Assembly (NCBI GenBank): GCA_021228405.1
Contig: JAJQRF010000011.1
Location: 62,001 to 126,000 of the forward strand
Direction of reading: 5' to 3'
Length of the DNA: 64,000 nucleotides
Origin: Pyrinomonadaceae bacterium
GTDB lineage: Bacteria; Acidobacteriota; Blastocatellia; Pyrinomonadales; Pyrinomonadaceae
Shown here: positions 8,591 through 16,196 of the stretch, piece by piece
Layout of the letters: each line of letters starts with the position of its first letter
How positions within the stretch are numbered: position 1 is the stretch's first letter
Position numbers and translations under genes: made by a program
The notes under the pieces: model-generated
What the model was told of the DNA's origin: nothing
The model's input: the letters and a program-made list of their open reading frames with translations, nothing else
The model's database searches: none

Positions 8591-8605
8591 TTTTCTTGTT
8601 TTATT

Positions 8606-9904
8606 TTAGACTTTAGAATCTAAAAAATGTTTGAGATATTCGAGAGTTTTTTCGGTCGCGCCGCGATTTTTATTCATCACTTCAAACGCATTTTCGCCTA
8701 GTTTTCGGCGCAGATCGTCGTCTTTGAGAATTTTGGAAAGTTCTTCGGCAAATTTGTCGGAAATTTCGTTTTCTTCCAATTTCGGAAGCTGAACAAGAGC
8801 ATTTTTTTCGAGAAATTCCTTCACGACCGCCGTAAAATTCATCGTGTAAAAGCCCGTGACGATTGCTTTTCCGTTCAAAGCAGGTTCCAAAACGCTTTGT
8901 CCGCCGTGCGGAATCAGACTTCCGCCGACAAAAACCATTTCGGCAAGCGGATAAACCGCACGAAGCTCGCCGATCGAATCGAGCAGGATGATTTCCGCCG
9001 TTTTGTCGCGCTCAGATTCGCTTTGCGAACGCCGAACGAATGAAAAACCCGTTTCTTTGATGAGATTTGCAACTTCTTCAAATCTTTCTGGATGACGCGG
9101 AACGAGCATCAAACGCGGAAGTTTTTCGGGAGAATTTTTGAAAACCTGCTTGAAAACATCGAGAATCCATTTTTCTTCGGGCGCGTGTGTGCTGGCGGCG
9201 ACAATCAGCGGCGCGTCTTCGTTCACAGCAAATCTTTCGCGGAAGATTTCCGTCAGATCGTTTGTTTCCGGCTTTTGGTCGAATTTGATATTTCCCGTCA
9301 CTTTTACCTTCGACGGGCGGATTCCGAGTTGTAAAATCCTTTTCGCATCAGCCTGACTCTGCATCAAAGCGAGATCAAGCCGACGCAAAACGCGTTCGAT
9401 AAAACTTTTGACAAACGAATAATTTCTGACCGATTTTTCCGAAAGTCTACCGTTGACAAGCGCGATGAAAACGCCGTTTTTGTTGGCTTCGCGGATAAAA
9501 TTGAACCAAAGTTCGGTTTCCATTATCAAAACCGCTTTCGGTTTGAAATGTTTGAGCGCACGATTGACCGTAAACTTCCAATCGAATGGAAAATAAAAAA
9601 CTTTTTCGGCAATTGTTTTGAATATATTTTCGGCGAGTTCCTGACCCGTTTTGGTCGTGGTGGAAACGACGATCCGATAATTCGGAAATTGTTTTTTCAA
9701 TTCTTCGATCAGAGGTTTAGCGGCGTTCGTTTCGCCAACCGAAACGCAATGAATCCATAAAACGGGATTTTCATTTTGCGTAAATTCAGGCAAATAACCC
9801 ATTCTCTGCCAAAATCCGGCGGCATATTTCGCCCTTTTCAGCAAAAAAATCGGCGACATAAAAATGAAGCCGACGGTCAGAAGAAAACTGTAAATTTGAA
9901 ACAT
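8606..9904 (-). CDS. waaA: 3-deoxy-D-manno-octulosonic acid (Kdo) transferase
   Basis: Inner-membrane glycosyltransferase that adds Kdo from CMP-Kdo to lipid A precursors, so the organism probably makes Kdo-containing lipopolysaccharide. It has 432 residues, the usual length. The N-terminal membrane anchor (IYSFLLTVGFIFMSPIFLL) is followed by the family phrase WIHCVSVGETNAAKPLI, then METELWFN and the C-terminal FVGGSLIPHGGQSVLEPA that lines the donor site. It starts at ATG 9904. Whether it adds one or more Kdo residues cannot be read from the sequence. Confidence 0.93.
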   Translation of the reverse strand: MFQIYSFLLTVGFIFMSPIFLLKRAKYAAGFWQRMGYLPEFTQNENPVLWIHCVSVGETNAAKPLIEELKKQFPNYRIVVSTTTKTGQELAENIFKTIAEKVFYFPFDWKFTVNRALKHFKPKAVLIMETELWFNFIREANKNGVFIALVNGRLSEKSVRNYSFVKSFIERVLRRLDLALMQSQADAKRILQLGIRPSKVKVTGNIKFDQKPETNDLTEIFRERFAVNEDAPLIVAASTHAPEEKWILDVFKQVFKNSPEKLPRLMLVPRHPERFEEVANLIKETGFSFVRRSQSESERDKTAEIILLDSIGELRAVYPLAEMVFVGGSLIPHGGQSVLEPALNGKAIVTGFYTMNFTAVVKEFLEKNALVQLPKLEENEISDKFAEELSKILKDDDLRRKLGENAFEVMNKNRGATEKTLEYLKHFLDSKV

Positions 9905-9921
9905 TGTAGTTTACGGGAAGT

Positions 9922-10007
9922 TTGCAGGTAGTTTTCAGAAAGTTCACAGGAAGTTGATAAAAGTTTATTTTCCTAAACTCTGCAACTTTCTGAAAACTAC
10001 CTGCAAA
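9922..10007. repeat. 24-bp perfect inverted repeat between waaA and efp
   Basis: Arms 9922-9945 and 9984-10007 are exact complements (core GCAGGTAGTTTTCAGAAAG) around a 38-nt loop. The element fills the gap between two minus-strand genes. No T-run follows on the minus strand, so a simple terminator is not clear. Confidence 0.8.
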
Positions 10008-10019
10008 TTTTCCAAAACC

Positions 10020-10583
10020 TTACTTCACTCTTTCCATATAGCGCGCTTCGGCAGGATTTACTTTGATCTTTTCGCCTTCGACGATAAACGGCGGAACGTA
10101 TAAAGTTACCCCGTTTTCGAGCGTCGCGGGTTTGTTCGAGTTTGAAGCGGTCGCGCCTTTCATCACGGGTTCGGTCGTGACGACGGTCAATTCCATCGAA
10201 CTGGGAAGCGAAACGCCGATCGGTGTGCCGTTGTAAAATTCGACCTCGATCTTCAAATTCGGCATCAGCCATTGCGCCGCGTCGCCGAGCTCGTCTTCGG
10301 TCAATGAAACCTGTTCGTAGGTTTCCGTATTCATAAAGTGATGATGCGTTCCGTCGGAATAGAGATATTCCATCGCTTGCTGTTCGAGCACGACGCGGTC
10401 GAGCGTGTCGTTCGAGCGGAAACGATGCTCAAACGAGTTTCCCGTCAAAAGATTACGCAGGCGCGTCTGCACCATTGCGCGAAGGTTGCCCGGCGTGTGA
10501 TGACGAAATTCCATCACTTTGCACGGCGCACCTTCAAATAATAAAACCATTCCTTTTCTGATGTCGTTAGCCTGAAGTGCCAT
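10020..10583 (-). CDS. efp: Elongation factor P
   Basis: Binds between the P and E sites of the ribosome to relieve stalling at polyproline. It has 187 residues and three beta-barrel domains, as usual. The N-terminal KOW-like domain holds RHHTPGNLRAMVQTRLRNL. The tip residue that is a modified Lys34 in E. coli or Arg32 in Pseudomonas is Asn33 here, so known beta-lysylation or rhamnosylation cannot occur at it. The C-terminal OB domain ends GEKIKVNPAEARYMERVK. Confidence 0.95.
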   Translation of the reverse strand: MALQANDIRKGMVLLFEGAPCKVMEFRHHTPGNLRAMVQTRLRNLLTGNSFEHRFRSNDTLDRVVLEQQAMEYLYSDGTHHHFMNTETYEQVSLTEDELGDAAQWLMPNLKIEVEFYNGTPIGVSLPSSMELTVVTTEPVMKGATASNSNKPATLENGVTLYVPPFIVEGEKIKVNPAEARYMERVK

Positions 10584-10689
10584 AAATTCTGTTTAAATCT
10601 CCGTATGTTATAAAATTTTCGATATTTGCAAAAGAGTTAGTTTAATTTTTGTGAGGCGATTTTGTCTAGTCGGAGCGTTTACAAGATGC

Positions 10690-10719
10690 GAAAACCGCCG
10701 ACAAATTCCGGCGGTTTTC
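10690..10719. terminator. Hairpin downstream of a small secreted-protein gene
   Basis: GAAAACCGCCG (10690-10700) pairs with CGGCGGTTTTC (10709-10719). It sits 25 bp past the stop of the gene ending at 10745 and the minus-strand 3' side reads TTTTCGC. It is probably a terminator with a weak U tract. Confidence 0.6.
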
Positions 10720-10744
10720 AAACTAAAATTTGAACTCCGAACTT

Positions 10745-11128
10745 TTATTTGACCGAAACGTTCAATTTGTAACTTCCGCGCCAAGGGTCGGCTTTCATAC
10801 ATTCGACGACGATTATCTTGTAATCGCCCGCGACGGTCGGCGAAATTTCGGCGCGTCCGTTACAGCTTAAATCCCTGTCCATCACGTCTTCGCCCGATGG
10901 ATCAACGACCGCGAGAGTTACGGAACGGTTTGAATCGACTTTCAAAGTCTGTCCTTCACGAACGCGCAAAACGTAAGTGTCTTTGCTTTTATAACCGTTC
11001 ATCGTTCCCGTTACGACGGCTTTCGTCGCGCCTTTTTTGAAATAAATTCGCTTCGCAGGTTTGGCGAAAACTGCTGATTGCACGCCAAGAACGATTAAAA
11101 CTAAAATACTCGCAATTAATTTTTTCAT
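10745..11128 (-). CDS. Small secreted beta-sandwich protein
   Basis: 127 residues with a signal peptide (MKKLIASILVLIVLGVQSAV, cut after VFA). The mature part (FKKGATKAVVTGTMNG, YVLRVREGQTLKV, TLAVVDPSGED, PTVAGDYKIIVVE, GSYKLNVSVK) has the strand pattern of bacterial pre-peptidase C-terminal-like domains, with the phrase AGDYKI typical of them. No enzyme motif is seen. Cysteines in LSCNGR and VVECMK could form a disulfide. It is likely periplasmic or cell-surface; partner unknown. Confidence 0.7.
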   Translation of the reverse strand: MKKLIASILVLIVLGVQSAVFAKPAKRIYFKKGATKAVVTGTMNGYKSKDTYVLRVREGQTLKVDSNRSVTLAVVDPSGEDVMDRDLSCNGRAEISPTVAGDYKIIVVECMKADPWRGSYKLNVSVK

Positions 11129-11169
11129 TTGCTTTTTTCCCTGATCCGGATGTATCGATCCGCTCCGTC

Positions 11170-11703
11170 TTATTTTTTGATCGGCATCGGCGGCGGTTCT
11201 TCGCCTTCTTTCGGCGGTTCGCGTCCGATGCTTTCAAAAATGCTGATGATCTGATCGTGCATTGCTTTTGCTTCCGTATCGTTCGGATTGAGCTTCAAAC
11301 CTTTGCGGAAATCGCCGAGCGCGGCACGGTATTGCGCCGCTTTGGTAAGCGCAAAAGCGCGTTCAAAATAAGCGGCGGCAAGCGTTTCCTTCGCTTTTGC
11401 GTCGGTCGTTTTCGCTTTGTATTCCTTGTCCGCCTTTTCGATCTTGGCGGTCATTTCCGAAACGTCAACCGCTTGCTGATTCGGCGAACCGACCGATGTT
11501 TTGTCGCTTTCGGTTTTCGGCGGTGCGCTTTTTTCGGTCGAATGGCTCGAAACCAGCCCCGAATCGTTCATCGCGGGTTTGGTCGCCGCGACGGTCGAAT
11601 TATTTACCGCATTTTGTGCCGAAGTATTGGCGGTTTGCTGATTTGCATTGCCGCATCCGATCAAAAATAAAGCCGATAAACTTAAAATCGTTATGTTTTT
11701 CAT
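11170..11703 (-). CDS. TPR-like lipoprotein
   Basis: 177 residues. The lipobox (ALFLIGC) predicts an outer- or inner-membrane lipoprotein. A Ser/Asn/Thr-rich linker precedes a helical region with a TPR-like unit (AAYFERAFALTKAAQYRAAL followed by GDFRKGLKLNPNDTEA) and a proline-rich tail. ATG at 11703 is preferred over the TTG six bases upstream. It lies 41 bp from the next minus-strand gene and may be cotranscribed with it. Role is likely protein-protein contact; nothing more can be said. Confidence 0.7.
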   Translation of the reverse strand: MKNITILSLSALFLIGCGNANQQTANTSAQNAVNNSTVAATKPAMNDSGLVSSHSTEKSAPPKTESDKTSVGSPNQQAVDVSEMTAKIEKADKEYKAKTTDAKAKETLAAAYFERAFALTKAAQYRAALGDFRKGLKLNPNDTEAKAMHDQIISIFESIGREPPKEGEEPPPMPIKK

Positions 11704-11799
11704 ACTCAATCAATTTAACCAAAAAATATTCTGCGCTCAAACAAAAATAAATCACATTTCTTAACAGCGAAACACAAATAAATTCATATGAGCGACCAC

Positions 11800-13767
11800 T
11801 TATTTCTCGATATAAGGGCGCGACTGAACGATGTAAATCTTGCCGTCCATAATTCCCCATTCGATGTCCTGTTCCTTTTTCCCGCCGAAAGTCGTGCGGA
11901 TATTCAAGGCGATCTTTGCCAGATTGCGCGACTGCTGATCGGTCAAAACGCGTTTCTGCGTGTTGACACATTTGTCGGGCGATTCGACCAAACCGCCGTC
12001 CGGGTCGAAAACGAGCGAATTTTTCTGATCGGAAAGCGTCATCACGATCACCGAATTCGATTTCGGATTAAATAAAATCTGTTCGGGAATGCCGTTGTTG
12101 TTGACGACGTTCGAGTTGTGTCCGCAAACCGCGCTGATGTAAACGGAATTTCTGTTTTGCGCGTCGAACGGGTCTTTCGAGATCATCACGCCGCCGCGAT
12201 CCATATCGACGCTCAATTGGATCAAAGCGGACATATAAACGCTTTGCTGATCGACATAATTTCTGACGCGTGCTTCATACGCTTCAAACTTCCAGAGCGA
12301 AGCCCAGACTTTTTTCACGGCTTCGATCAGTTTTTCTTCGTCCTTCACGTTCGGAACGCTCGAATAAAGTCCCGCGCCCGAAAAATTCGGCAAATCCTCG
12401 GCGTTCGACGAGCTCCGCACGAAAACCGACCTGCCGCCGAGCTGAGTTTTCCATTTTTGAACGATCCCGGCTTTTAACTCGTCGTCAAACTTCCCGTTTT
12501 GAATCGCCGTGCGGAGTTCTTCCAATTTCTGACGGCGGTAGCGCGGATTATGGATAAAGTCGTTTTCGTCCAGTCGCTCTTCGATGACTTTGTCGAAACC
12601 GTTGTCGCGCATAAATTTATCATACCAGTAAAACGGAACGGTGAAGCCGTCGGGCACGCTGAAACCGACCATTTTCGAGTTGAGCATTTCACCTAAGTTA
12701 GCCGATTTCGCACCGAAAGCAATACTGTCTTTTTGACGCATTTCTTTAAGCGGCGTGAGTTTTTTAACGTTCAAATTCGCCGGAGCATTGCGCGGCGCAA
12801 CGCATTTATCGGGAAATTGTTTGCAGAAATCTTCGATTACTCCCGATTTTTCAACTCTCTTTATTTTGTAATCGGTCAGTTTTGCGTCGAGTTCGACCCA
12901 CCACGTATCAAACTCCTTGAAAAGCTTGTCGGCATCCTTGATGTAAACGTTCGGCACGTTCCAGCCTTTTGCCAAAATATTGATATGCGAAAGCGGCGTT
13001 GAAGGTTTGGCAACGATGATGCCGCGCACAGGCGGCAAGCTGATCGGTAATTCCTTCAGAATGATGATCTCGTTGTCCCCGATCTCAACCGTGTCGTCCA
13101 GTTTATCGATGATGTGAATTCTGCCGACGGCTTTTCCGGTATTTAAGGCAAGATATTCCTGATTTTTGTTGAGCTCGTCCTGCGTCACGCGTTCAAAACC
13201 GAGATTTGACGATTCGTCTTCCTGGCGAATCGAGTTCGGTTTGTAAAATACGGGTTTGAAAAACGATTTGTTGATCGCCGTATTCGCAATCTTCAGATGT
13301 TCCGCTTTCGCCAGATCGCCTTCCCAGAGTTCCCAGGTCCATTTCTCGACCGTTTTCTGCCACGCAATCGTGCCGACGATAAAACGGCGGTCGTCGTTGT
13401 AATAAGCGGTTTTGTAAATGTCCGAACCAATCGGCACGAGCTTCATCGCGTAGAGAAAATCCTTGTGAAAACGGAATATTTGCGAATTCACATAATAGAT
13501 TTTGTTCTTGTTGCGGCGGTCGATGATGAACATCGCGTGCGGCAGAGCATAGGGCGTGTTTTGATGATATGTGCGCCCGATCGAATCGAACGCGGCTTGC
13601 GAGGGAATTCCCGGCAAATAGGTTTTGTTCGTTTTCGGTTTATTCGACATCGCGCCGGCGGGTTCGCGGGTCGCGCTCGGCTTGCGCGACATCTGCGCGG
13701 CGGCAAACGAATTTCCGAAAACGATTGTCAGCAGTAATAAAAAACAACTCAGCGAAGTTTTCTTCAT
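11800..13767 (-). CDS. Secreted PEP-synthase/PPDK-like phosphotransferase, domain-permuted
   Basis: 655 residues with a signal peptide (MKKTSLSCFLLLLTIVFGNS). Residues about 215-300 resemble the swivelling phosphohistidine domain (KPSTPLSHINILAKGWNVPN, with the His in the SH pair). Residues about 335-650 resemble the ATP-grasp PEP/pyruvate-binding domain (FGAKSANLGEM, VFVRSSSNAEDLPNFSGAGL, GIMDGKIYIVQSRPY). This order, His domain before ATP domain, is that of glucan water dikinases and the reverse of PEP synthase. No PEP-binding barrel is seen. Export from the cytoplasm is odd for an ATP-using fold. Confidence 0.75.
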   Translation of the reverse strand: MKKTSLSCFLLLLTIVFGNSFAAAQMSRKPSATREPAGAMSNKPKTNKTYLPGIPSQAAFDSIGRTYHQNTPYALPHAMFIIDRRNKNKIYYVNSQIFRFHKDFLYAMKLVPIGSDIYKTAYYNDDRRFIVGTIAWQKTVEKWTWELWEGDLAKAEHLKIANTAINKSFFKPVFYKPNSIRQEDESSNLGFERVTQDELNKNQEYLALNTGKAVGRIHIIDKLDDTVEIGDNEIIILKELPISLPPVRGIIVAKPSTPLSHINILAKGWNVPNVYIKDADKLFKEFDTWWVELDAKLTDYKIKRVEKSGVIEDFCKQFPDKCVAPRNAPANLNVKKLTPLKEMRQKDSIAFGAKSANLGEMLNSKMVGFSVPDGFTVPFYWYDKFMRDNGFDKVIEERLDENDFIHNPRYRRQKLEELRTAIQNGKFDDELKAGIVQKWKTQLGGRSVFVRSSSNAEDLPNFSGAGLYSSVPNVKDEEKLIEAVKKVWASLWKFEAYEARVRNYVDQQSVYMSALIQLSVDMDRGGVMISKDPFDAQNRNSVYISAVCGHNSNVVNNNGIPEQILFNPKSNSVIVMTLSDQKNSLVFDPDGGLVESPDKCVNTQKRVLTDQQSRNLAKIALNIRTTFGGKKEQDIEWGIMDGKIYIVQSRPYIEK

Positions 13768-13781
13768 AATTTTATGGCGGT

Positions 13782-14450
13782 TCAGTTCGTTCGGCGAACG
13801 ACTTTATTCTTTGTTTTTTCCAAAAATCTCTTTCTTAAAGAATTCGTATCAACGCGATTTTCGAGATGAACGTCGAGATCGGTAATGATGCCGTCGTTCA
13901 GATCGTAAATCCAACCGTGAACGCGAAGCGGCTGTTTGCGTTCCCAAGCGTCTTGAACGATGGTCGTTTCCGCAACGTTCAAAACTTGTTCGATAACATT
14001 AAGCTCGCAAAGTTTGTCCAGTTTTTCCGCGTCGTCTTCGATTTGCGATAAAATTTCCCCGTAAAGATTCGCGGTGTCCTGAATGTGCCGAAGCCAATTG
14101 TCGATCAGCCCGTGTCGCTGATTTTCGAGCGCGGCTTTCACCCCGCCGCATCCGTAATGACCGCAAACGATGATGTGTTTGACCCTTAAAACTTCAATTG
14201 CGAATTGCAAAACCGACAGGCAGTTCATATCCGTATGAACCACGAGATTGGCGATATTTCGATGCACGAAAACTTCGCCCGGCATCAATCCGACGATATT
14301 GCTTGCCGAAACGCGGCTGTCCGAACAGCCGATCCAGACGAATTCGGGGCTTTGCTGTTTCGCAAGGTCGGTAAAAAAATCGGGCATTTCCCGCCTGACC
14401 TTTTCAGACCAATTTTTATTGTTATCGAGTAAATGTTTGAGCGTCTTCAC
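13782..14450 (-). CDS. can: Beta-class carbonic anhydrase
   Basis: Interconverts carbon dioxide and bicarbonate using a zinc ion; cytoplasmic. It has 222 residues. The zinc ligands and dyad are present: Cys42, Asp44 and Arg46 in GCSDSRVSAS, and His98 and Cys101 in CGHYGCGGV. The phrase FVHRNIANLV is also typical. It lies 14 bp downstream of the neighbouring start and is codirectional with it. No metabolic partner is visible nearby. Confidence 0.95.
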   Translation of the reverse strand: MKTLKHLLDNNKNWSEKVRREMPDFFTDLAKQQSPEFVWIGCSDSRVSASNIVGLMPGEVFVHRNIANLVVHTDMNCLSVLQFAIEVLRVKHIIVCGHYGCGGVKAALENQRHGLIDNWLRHIQDTANLYGEILSQIEDDAEKLDKLCELNVIEQVLNVAETTIVQDAWERKQPLRVHGWIYDLNDGIITDLDVHLENRVDTNSLRKRFLEKTKNKVVRRTN

Positions 14451-14474
14451 GATTTATTCCAAAAATATTTTACC

Positions 14475-14538
14475 TTAATATTAAAAATGAACTCAAAAAT
14501 GTCGGCATTAATATTAAAAATGAACTCAAAAATGTCGG
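14475..14538. repeat. Two tandem copies of a 31-bp sequence, period 33 bp
   Basis: Copies 14475-14505 and 14508-14538 are identical (each contains AATGAACTCAAAAATGTCGG). They lie in the 149-bp gap upstream of the carbonic anhydrase gene. They could be a regulatory duplication or recent slippage; no palindrome is present. Confidence 0.85.
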
Positions 14539-14599
14539 TAATTTTTTCGACAAGCGATTTCAACTGAAGTTCGATTTTTAAAGGATTTCGCCGCAAACG

Positions 14600-15853
14600 T
14601 TAAATTTTCAGTAGATTTTCAATCGCATCGCACGCCGTTCGCGTGCCGTGTTCCGATCGAACGATCTTCGCGTTTTCGATTGCACGTTTTTTGTAGTTTT
14701 CGTCGGAGAGAAGTTTGCCTAGTTCACGCGCCGCCGTTTCCGCCGTGTAATTGTCGCGTGAAATCGTCCGCGCCACGCCGAGACGTTCACAACGCGCCGC
14801 GTTATCGGGCTGATCGTGCGAATAAGGCATAAAAAGATGCGGAACTCCTGAGCGTAAAACCTGCGAAGTAGTTCCGACTCCGCCCTGATGCACGACGCAC
14901 GCCGCCTTCGGAAAAACGAACGAATAAGGTGCGTAATCGAAACCGACGATGTTTTCGTCCAGAATCTTCGGCGGTTCGTTAAAAATCCCGTAAAGCAAAA
15001 CCGCGCGTTTGCCCAAAATACGCGCCGCCTTTGCGCTTTCTTCAAAAAAATCCCGCGCATCCATCACCGCCGCGCTTCCCAACGTAAAAACGATCGGCGC
15101 GTCGCCGTTTTCCAAAAATTCCGTCAGACCTGCGGGCATTTTGCCCATATCGTCTTTGCCGTCGTAAAAACAAAACCCCGTCTGCAAAGTCGGCGAATGC
15201 CAGTCAGGTTGCGGTTTTCCGAGAACCTTTGAAAACATTGCCAGATTCAGTAAACCCGATTTTCCCGAAAAAAGCGGGTCGTGATTCTCGCTCAAACCGA
15301 GTTCGCGCCGAAATGCACGGTAATCGTCATACCAAGATTCGACATACTTTCGGGCGATCTTGAACATCGCGCCGTGAAACGCGCTTCCGAGAAAGCGGAA
15401 ATGTTTGAGCCAAACGGCGGTCGGCGGCACGAACGGGTCGTAGGCGGAAAGAAAAGTTCCCGGCGCAAGATTGGTCGTTACCCATTTGATGCCCGTTTTT
15501 TCCGCAACCGACGCGCCGACGAAAACGACTTCGGTCGAAATTAAAAGGTCTGCACCTTCGACGGCTTTCATCAAATCTTCATACATCGGGCGCAGATTAG
15601 GCAGGATCAATTCGCGCAAAAGAGCTTCCGAACCGCTCTTTGCATCCATCAATCTTTTCGCCAATTCGCGGTTGGTCGGGTCGAGATGCGGGCGCATCGA
15701 GCAAAACCCGAAACCGAGCATTTCGAGTTTTTCGCGGTAGAAATCCATCGCCGCAAAAGCGACTTCGTGACCGCGTTTTTTGAGTTCGAGTCCGAGCGCG
15801 TTCATCGGGTGCATATCGCCGAGCGAACCGAAAACGGCTATTACGATTTTCAT
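14600..15853 (-). CDS. GT1-like glycosyltransferase
   Basis: 417 residues with the GT-B layout of GT1 enzymes that glycosylate small molecules, lipids or antibiotics. The N-terminus (IVIAVFGSLGDMHPMNALGL) is the acceptor side. The C-terminal donor motif is VVHQGGVGTTSQVLRSGVPHLFMPYSHDQPDNA, split here as HQGGVGTTSQVL and MPYSHDQPDNA. These motifs resemble the sterol glucosyltransferase and rhamnosyltransferase branch. The real acceptor is unknown. The start overlaps the end of the upstream small membrane-protein gene by 4 bp, so the two are probably translationally coupled. Confidence 0.85.
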   Translation of the reverse strand: MKIVIAVFGSLGDMHPMNALGLELKKRGHEVAFAAMDFYREKLEMLGFGFCSMRPHLDPTNRELAKRLMDAKSGSEALLRELILPNLRPMYEDLMKAVEGADLLISTEVVFVGASVAEKTGIKWVTTNLAPGTFLSAYDPFVPPTAVWLKHFRFLGSAFHGAMFKIARKYVESWYDDYRAFRRELGLSENHDPLFSGKSGLLNLAMFSKVLGKPQPDWHSPTLQTGFCFYDGKDDMGKMPAGLTEFLENGDAPIVFTLGSAAVMDARDFFEESAKAARILGKRAVLLYGIFNEPPKILDENIVGFDYAPYSFVFPKAACVVHQGGVGTTSQVLRSGVPHLFMPYSHDQPDNAARCERLGVARTISRDNYTAETAARELGKLLSDENYKKRAIENAKIVRSEHGTRTACDAIENLLKI

Positions 15854-16194
15854 AAGGTCGATCTTTGTTCGTGGTTGGTGGTTGATTGTTCGCGGTTGGT
15901 GGTGCTTTGTTCGTTGATTCGTTCGTTCGCCGCAATGTCATTCAAAGCGTTCGGCGAATCAAAATTCTCACCATCTCCGTGTCCCTGCATTTCCGCGTTT
16001 CCTCGTTTTTCACGCGCCGCTTCGCGTTCGTTTAATCTGCCTTTGACCTGAAACCTGACGCTGATAAAAAAGCAGACCGCACCGACAACGGCGGCGATAA
16101 ACGCACCGTCGCCGTTTTTCTGCCACAAAAAATAAGCGGCGATTCCTGCCAGAATCATCGCACTTATCCTGAAAATCATTTCCATAACTTTCAA
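15850..16194 (-). CDS. Small membrane protein with low-complexity tail
   Basis: 114 residues. Two hydrophobic segments (MILAGIAAYFLW and FIAAVVGAVCFFISV) suggest two membrane passes. The tail (NREQSTTNHEQRSTL) is encoded by a degenerate simple repeat of GTTGGTGGT-like words, which looks like later expansion. It overlaps the glycosyltransferase start by 4 bp. No family is recognised. Confidence 0.6.
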   Translation of the reverse strand: MKVMEMIFRISAMILAGIAAYFLWQKNGDGAFIAAVVGAVCFFISVRFQVKGRLNEREAAREKRGNAEMQGHGDGENFDSPNALNDIAANERINEQSTTNREQSTTNHEQRSTL

Positions 16195-16196
16195 TT

